The notes under the pieces were generated by a model. That model was given only the letters and a program-made list of their open reading frames with translations. It was not told the DNA's origin and made no database searches. A stretch of DNA of 37,217 nucleotides from Thermoclostridium sp. (GTDB lineage: Bacteria > Bacillota > Clostridia > DSM-8532), in NCBI GenBank assembly GCA_017995215.1, contig JAGOJH010000022.1:1-37217 (forward strand), written 5' to 3'. This document shows positions 33,403 through 37,217 of this stretch, piece by piece (within the stretch, counting starts at the first letter, position 1; the number at the start of each line of letters is the position of its first letter). The translations under genes were made by a program, and so were the position numbers.

Positions 33403-33743
33403 TCCTGAAAGCCAACCCCCTCGGCAGTAAGTACTGGTAATGTAAACAACACCGCCGTATCCGGCTGTGACAGATCTCCAATAACTTCCCGGACAACCCT
33501 TCTGACCGTATCCACCTGTTCATCCTTCAGCACCATGAAAATCGTTTTGCTTTCCTGGTGATCCAGATCCAACAGGAAACGGATGGATGCAAAAATGGGA
33601 TAATCATTGCTTCTTTTTGCAAGCTCCTTTACCATTCCGATACTGTTTAAAATGGTTGCACCTGTAATCCCCTGGTCCATCAAGCCTTCCAGAAAACCAT
33701 CCAGCTTCTCTACTTTGTTCAGTACAATGATCACTAATTTCAT
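33399..33743 (-). CDS. PII-like (GlnB-fold) regulatory protein paired with the CPA2 antiporter
   Basis: The 114-residue protein fits the PII ferredoxin-like fold: MKLVIIVLNKVEKLDGFLEG as first strand and helix, GITGATILNSIGMV, then KDEQVDTVRRVVREVIGD and VLFTLPV at the C-terminus, matching PII segment order. The T-loop is not of the GlnB type and lacks the uridylylated Tyr context, so it belongs with PII-like proteins that often bind nucleotides and control transporters. I prefer the ATG at 33743 (AGGAG eight bases upstream); an in-frame GTG at 33752 also has an AAGGAGG site. It is first in a two-gene operon with the antiporter. Confidence 0.75.
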   Translation of the reverse strand: MKLVIIVLNKVEKLDGFLEGLMDQGITGATILNSIGMVKELAKRSNDYPIFASIRFLLDLDHQESKTIFMVLKDEQVDTVRRVVREVIGDLSQPDTAVLFTLPVLTAEGVGFQE

Positions 33744-34170
33744 GCCATTCACTCCTGTAAGCCCTCCTTAAAAGATAAATAAACTGTTTGCATTTCCTGT
33801 TCACAGAACCCGCTAGTCTGCTGCAGAACCTGTGAATTCCATGCTACATATTTACCCAATATATATTTCAAGGATAGCACAATTATAAATATTACTCCTG
33901 TAAATCAAAGGAATCAATCAATATTCTTAACAAAATTGAAGTTGCATTACCCTAAAAAACCGTATGTTTTTCATAAAAAACAGGATCCTTCATTTCGTTG
34001 AAGATAACAGACTGTGCCTGGTTATTCCCTGACCTGTTACGCCATGGAGATATTTACCGGTGAGCCCGGCATCAGGCTTTCTTGTTCTGCACAATCCTCT
34101 ATGATATGATAAGAACATAATAAAACAGTGTTCGTCATTTTGTGCAAAAGAGAAAAAGTGGGTGAGGTCT
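33744..34170. other. Divergent intergenic region between the PII-like and NlpC/P60 genes
   Basis: It holds the plus-strand promoter at 34082-34110. On the minus strand TATAAT (about 33885-33880) lacks a good -35 at normal spacing and is only a weak candidate for the antiporter operon. The middle is AT-rich, with no ORF that has a ribosome binding site, and no clear structured element was seen. Confidence 0.45.
34082..34110 (+). promoter_or_regulatory. Sigma-A promoter for the NlpC/P60 lipoprotein
   Basis: TTGTTC (34082-34087) and TATGAT (34105-34110) are separated by 17 bp, about 60 bp before the start codon. Confidence 0.65.
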
Positions 34171-35772
34171 ATGAGAAAAACCTTTGTCATATTCTTATTA
34201 CTGTCTGTTCTGTTAACATCCTGTAACGGGAAAGAACGGGGGGTAGTAAATGTGAACCAAACCGATAGTAAAAGCAACCAAACAGAGGGTACAGACCAAT
34301 CGAGCGGGCTTGAACCTTCCAAAGCTCCATCGCTTCAAGCGGGTGAACTCGATCAACCGGGGGGTCCGAAGGGCGATTCCGGCAGTACTGCTGAACAGGG
34401 TTCAAGTGGTCAGGCCAAGCCTGAAGCTGATAAAAACAATACAAACAATACGCTTCCAAAGCCGGAAAATGAGACCCGCAGTGACCAGCAAACTCCTCAA
34501 GCCGATAAGTACATCGGTCCTGAAATAACCGGTGTAACCGCACAAATGCAAAAAGCTGCTTTTTGGATAGACGGGCTTCAGCTCGCCGACGAAATAATAC
34601 TGAGCAAAAATGAAATAGCTTCATACAATGCAGAGAATTTTAAACGTCTGCCTTTTTTATCGGATCCACTGGATCAGCCTCAAACAATATCCGCAGAAGA
34701 AGTGCGACAATGGATTCAGGGGCTGAGCAAAACTCCATCTTCCATCCGTTATGATGCAAACGGAAACGAATACAAGGCTTCCGACTACGAAACCATGAGG
34801 CAGAACTTGAATCTGGAAGCAATCCCCTCTACCACTACAGTGCAGTTTGGATTCACTGTGAAAAGAACCTTGATGCGTACCTGGCCTTCACCAAAAGGCT
34901 CTTTTTCCAGGCCATCTGATCAGAAAAGCGACTATTTTACAGAAACGGCCGTTTACCCTGCTGAACCGGTTTGCATTTATCATGCCAGCAAGGATGGGAA
35001 ATGGTTGTTTGCAGGCATATACCATTACAAAGCTTGGATATCAACCGAAGATGTGGCGTTATGTAACAAAGATGAGTTGGCACAGTTCCAAGCAGAACCA
35101 AACAAACTGGTTATCACGGGAGCGAAGCTTTTCACGCCTGGAGCAGGCGAACCCCGGTCCTCACAGATACAGCTGGACATGGGGGTTTCCCTGCCCGTTC
35201 AGAACGAAAATCAGCAGGAATACTCCGTGGTTTATCCGGTTAAAGATGATGGCGGAGAACTGGAATATGTCTCTGTGAAGCTTGCCCAATCCTCCGAGGT
35301 GTCAAAGGGCTATTTGGATTACACCACTGCTGAGGTGCTGAACCAGGCATTCAAGTTCATCGGTGAGCCGTACGGTTGGGGAGGGATGAACAACGCGAGA
35401 GACTGTACAGCTTTTCTGGTGGATATTTACCGCTCCTTTGGCATTCGTCTTCCCCGAAATTCCGATCAACAGGAGCAAATAACAGGGGCTATATCGCTGA
35501 AAGGAAAGGACCGAAGCGAGCGTCTGAAGATTATAGAGAGCCTTCGTCCCGGTTCCGCCCTTTATATGCCGGGGCATGCCATGATGTATTTGGGTGAATA
35601 TGAGGGCAAACACTACATCATCCATGATGTAGCTTCAGTTTACGAAAAAAGCAAGGGGGGAGAGCTGAAGCAGATAGTTCTGTATCAGGCTGCAGTTACC
35701 CCGCTGGAGGTATTTAATTCAAAAGGGGCCGAGTATATCATGCTCTTGTCCACAGTGGCAGAACTTGATTAG
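34171..35772 (+). CDS. NlpC/P60-family lipoprotein (putative peptidoglycan hydrolase) with SH3-like region
   Basis: The 533-residue protein has a lipoprotein signal peptide with lipobox LTSC and a long Ser/Gln/Pro-rich linker to about residue 110. An SH3-like region follows at about 230-310 (RTLMRTWPSPKGSFSRPSDQ, CIYHASKDGKWLFAG, KAWISTEDV). A C-terminal NlpC/P60 domain has catalytic Cys412 (ARDCTAF), His469 (PGHAMMYLG) and His485 (IIHDV). Such enzymes cut peptidoglycan stem peptides, usually after D-Glu. I chose the ATG at 34171; a GTG at 34162 in the same frame adds three residues and is also possible. The next gene on the same strand is another wall-active lipoprotein. Confidence 0.92.
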   Translation: MRKTFVIFLLLSVLLTSCNGKERGVVNVNQTDSKSNQTEGTDQSSGLEPSKAPSLQAGELDQPGGPKGDSGSTAEQGSSGQAKPEADKNNTNNTLPKPENETRSDQQTPQADKYIGPEITGVTAQMQKAAFWIDGLQLADEIILSKNEIASYNAENFKRLPFLSDPLDQPQTISAEEVRQWIQGLSKTPSSIRYDANGNEYKASDYETMRQNLNLEAIPSTTTVQFGFTVKRTLMRTWPSPKGSFSRPSDQKSDYFTETAVYPAEPVCIYHASKDGKWLFAGIYHYKAWISTEDVALCNKDELAQFQAEPNKLVITGAKLFTPGAGEPRSSQIQLDMGVSLPVQNENQQEYSVVYPVKDDGGELEYVSVKLAQSSEVSKGYLDYTTAEVLNQAFKFIGEPYGWGGMNNARDCTAFLVDIYRSFGIRLPRNSDQQEQITGAISLKGKDRSERLKIIESLRPGSALYMPGHAMMYLGEYEGKHYIIHDVASVYEKSKGGELKQIVLYQAAVTPLEVFNSKGAEYIMLLSTVAELD

Positions 35773-35894
35773 AGAACATATGGGAAGAGGGCTATATGCC
35801 AGGGATAAGCAGTCACTGCCTCCTAAAAGAACATACTGTATGTAAAATCGGGACAAACCTCTAACCTGGTGCAAAAACATCTCAGGAGAAACAG

Positions 35895-37217
35895 ATGAAA
35901 TATAAAAAAAGTGTATTACGGTTTACAATTATCATATCAGTTTTCATGCTGCTGGGTGGCTGTAACAAACCAGAAGCACTCACAGGGAATCCTGCAGAAG
36001 AAATTCAAAGCACTACACCCGCCATTGTTTCGAGGGAGCAGCAGGAAATCCGGGATGTTCCGGTTACGGATACTCTGGTTGAACCCCCGGGAGTTCAGGT
36101 AGACTCGAATATTCCCTGTACGGGTATTCCAGGTCAGGATGAACCGGCTATAGGGGACAAGCCCATTCAACAGGTAAAGGGGCTGGTTCGCCTGGAGGAT
36201 ATCGATCCCGACATTGCTATTGAACTAAAATATGCTACAACCGATAATTTTACTAAACAAAAGGTTTACCCCCTGGACATCTGCGTGCTGCAGAAGCAGA
36301 CAGCCGGTAAGCTGGCAAAAGTCAATGCCGAGCTGATGCAATCGGGATACCGTATCAAGGTGTGGGATGCGTACAGGCCACTGGCTGTTCAGCGGATATT
36401 CTGGGAACTTGTCCCCGATTCAAAGTTTGTGGCAAACCCAGATAAAGGAGGCTCCAAACACAATCGTGGTACTGCCGTGGATGTTACGCTCATAGATATG
36501 GAAGGGAATGAACTGGAAATGCCGTCGGGCTTTGACGACTTTTCCGGGAAGGGATCCAGGAAAAGCACCGATATGTCCGAGCTTGCAAAAAAAAATATGA
36601 AGTTGCTAACCGATGCCATGGTTCGAAATGGTTTTACCACCATCACATCGGAATGGTGGCACTATAACGACAGCGATTCCGATAAATTCGAGGCGATTGA
36701 TGTGGATCTGGAAGAGTTTCTGCAGGGAGATGCTCCTGTTAACGACCATGGCCTGGTGATAGACCCGTATGCCGGCAAGCTGAACCGTATTCCCGGCCTT
36801 GGTGACTCGAAACAGGTTTTGCTGGTTATTGCCGATGGCACCGATACAATTAAGGCTGAAGCCCGTGCTTATGAAAAAGTCAACGAGAGCTGGCAGCCCT
36901 CGTTCGAACCGATGCCTGCAGTGCTAGGTTCAAAAGGCCTTTCATACAGCAAAAAAGAAGGCGATAAAAAATCACCCATCGGGGTGTATGCTCTGAAAAG
37001 ATCCTTCGGCAGGGTTGAGAACCCTGGCACAAAGCTTACTTATACGCAGTTTTATCAAAATGACTTTTGGGTGGATGACATTCAGTCTGAATTATATAAC
37101 ACCTTCCAGGAAGGCCCTGCCAACGGAAGGTGGAGCTCTGCGGAAGACTTGTTTGCCATAGGCAACAGGTACAAATACTTCGTGGTGGTAGAGTATAATA
37201 CGGTTAACCCGCTTCCC
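35895..37217 (+). CDS. Lipoprotein fusing a VanX-type D-Ala-D-Ala dipeptidase to a YkuD-like region (partial at window end)
   Basis: The 441 codons visible stay open to the last base, so the C-terminus is missing. A lipoprotein signal peptide ends in LGGC (Cys23). After a linker, residues 105-275 match the M15D dipeptidase family: DAYRP with Arg161, SKHNRGTAVD (His189, Asp196) and EWWHY (Glu253, His256), the zinc and catalytic residues of VanX. From about residue 285 a second domain starts with LLVIADGTDTIKAEARAYEK and contains KKSPIGVYALKRSFGR. That is typical of YkuD-type L,D-transpeptidase-like proteins; their catalytic His and Cys would lie beyond the window. The start has AGGAG six bases upstream. 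No vanH, vanA or two-component genes are near, so a wall-remodelling role is more likely than glycopeptide resistance. Confidence 0.88.
   Translation, partial: MKYKKSVLRFTIIISVFMLLGGCNKPEALTGNPAEEIQSTTPAIVSREQQEIRDVPVTDTLVEPPGVQVDSNIPCTGIPGQDEPAIGDKPIQQVKGLVRLEDIDPDIAIELKYATTDNFTKQKVYPLDICVLQKQTAGKLAKVNAELMQSGYRIKVWDAYRPLAVQRIFWELVPDSKFVANPDKGGSKHNRGTAVDVTLIDMEGNELEMPSGFDDFSGKGSRKSTDMSELAKKNMKLLTDAMVRNGFTTITSEWWHYNDSDSDKFEAIDVDLEEFLQGDAPVNDHGLVIDPYAGKLNRIPGLGDSKQVLLVIADGTDTIKAEARAYEKVNESWQPSFEPMPAVLGSKGLSYSKKEGDKKSPIGVYALKRSFGRVENPGTKLTYTQFYQNDFWVDDIQSELYNTFQEGPANGRWSSAEDLFAIGNRYKYFVVVEYNTVNPLP

Noticed and set aside
1-37217. tRNA, rRNA, CRISPR array or insertion sequence
   Set aside because: None was recognised on either strand; no regularly spaced repeats or transposase-like frames were seen.
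35895-37217. Glycopeptide-resistance cluster suggested by the VanX-like domain
   Set aside because: The protein is a lipoprotein with a YkuD-like region, and no vanH, vanA/B or VanRS-like genes are present in the window.

Overview
The window looks like chromosome from an anaerobic, Gram-positive bacterium of the Bacillota, most likely class Clostridia. This rests on an S-layer protein with three SLH repeats, many lipoprotein signal peptides, strong AGGAGG-type ribosome binding sites, TTG and GTG starts, a two-iron desulfoferrodoxin beside a bacterial ferritin, and a YkvI-type transporter. Base composition is moderate and fairly even by eye. I saw no rRNA, tRNA, CRISPR array, transposase or intact prophage. 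The species cannot be named from the sequence alone.

Layout. 1-4504: an SLH surface protein, a clear terminator, then a membrane-anchored protein joining an S41 tail-specific-type protease to an ABC-type extracellular solute-binding domain. 4557-6321: a membrane protein with an HExxxH motif, driven by a promoter with the 19-bp spacer and dyad typical of MerR control, converging on a MerR/GyrI-like regulator gene. 6571-7938: an M29 aminopeptidase with its own promoter and terminator. 8022-11236: a 1012-residue exported protein with an HExxH peptidase motif, one C-terminal membrane helix and, on the presumed cytoplasmic side, two zinc ribbons. 11690-12768: an oxygen-defence pair (desulfoferrodoxin, ferritin). 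12821-14778: a stand-alone pyruvate-kinase C-domain-like protein and a PlsC-type acyltransferase with a zinc-ribbon tail.

14875-18971: a sugar-use group (GPH symporter, serine beta-lactamase-like hydrolase, GH27 glycosidase). 19087-22839: a translationally coupled pair of ABC half-exporters that probably form a heterodimer, preceded by a possible 49-residue peptide ORF. 22922-24917: a DUF362 lipoprotein overlapping an ArsP/DUF318-type permease. 24943-26760 (minus): a radical SAM/SPASM enzyme downstream of a lipoprotein-like protein, arranged like a maturase and substrate operon. 26985-28073: an unrecognised protein with a Cys-rich C-terminus. 28210-29795: a YkvI transporter and a small PQ-loop-like membrane protein. 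29825-31599 (minus): a phage-tailspike-like pectate lyase with no phage genes around it. 31713-33743: small unknown ORFs, then a CPA2 antiporter coupled to a PII-like regulator. 34082-37217: two cell-wall lipoproteins, one NlpC/P60 and one joining a VanX-type D-Ala-D-Ala dipeptidase to a YkuD-like region; the second runs off the window end.

The shared theme is the cell envelope: surface proteins, proteases, exporters, peptidoglycan enzymes and lipoproteins. The strongest candidates for undescribed biology are the radical SAM/lipoprotein operon, the S41-solute-binding fusion, the metallopeptidase-like protein with cytoplasmic zinc ribbons, the MerR-controlled HExxxH membrane protein and the VanX-YkuD fusion.
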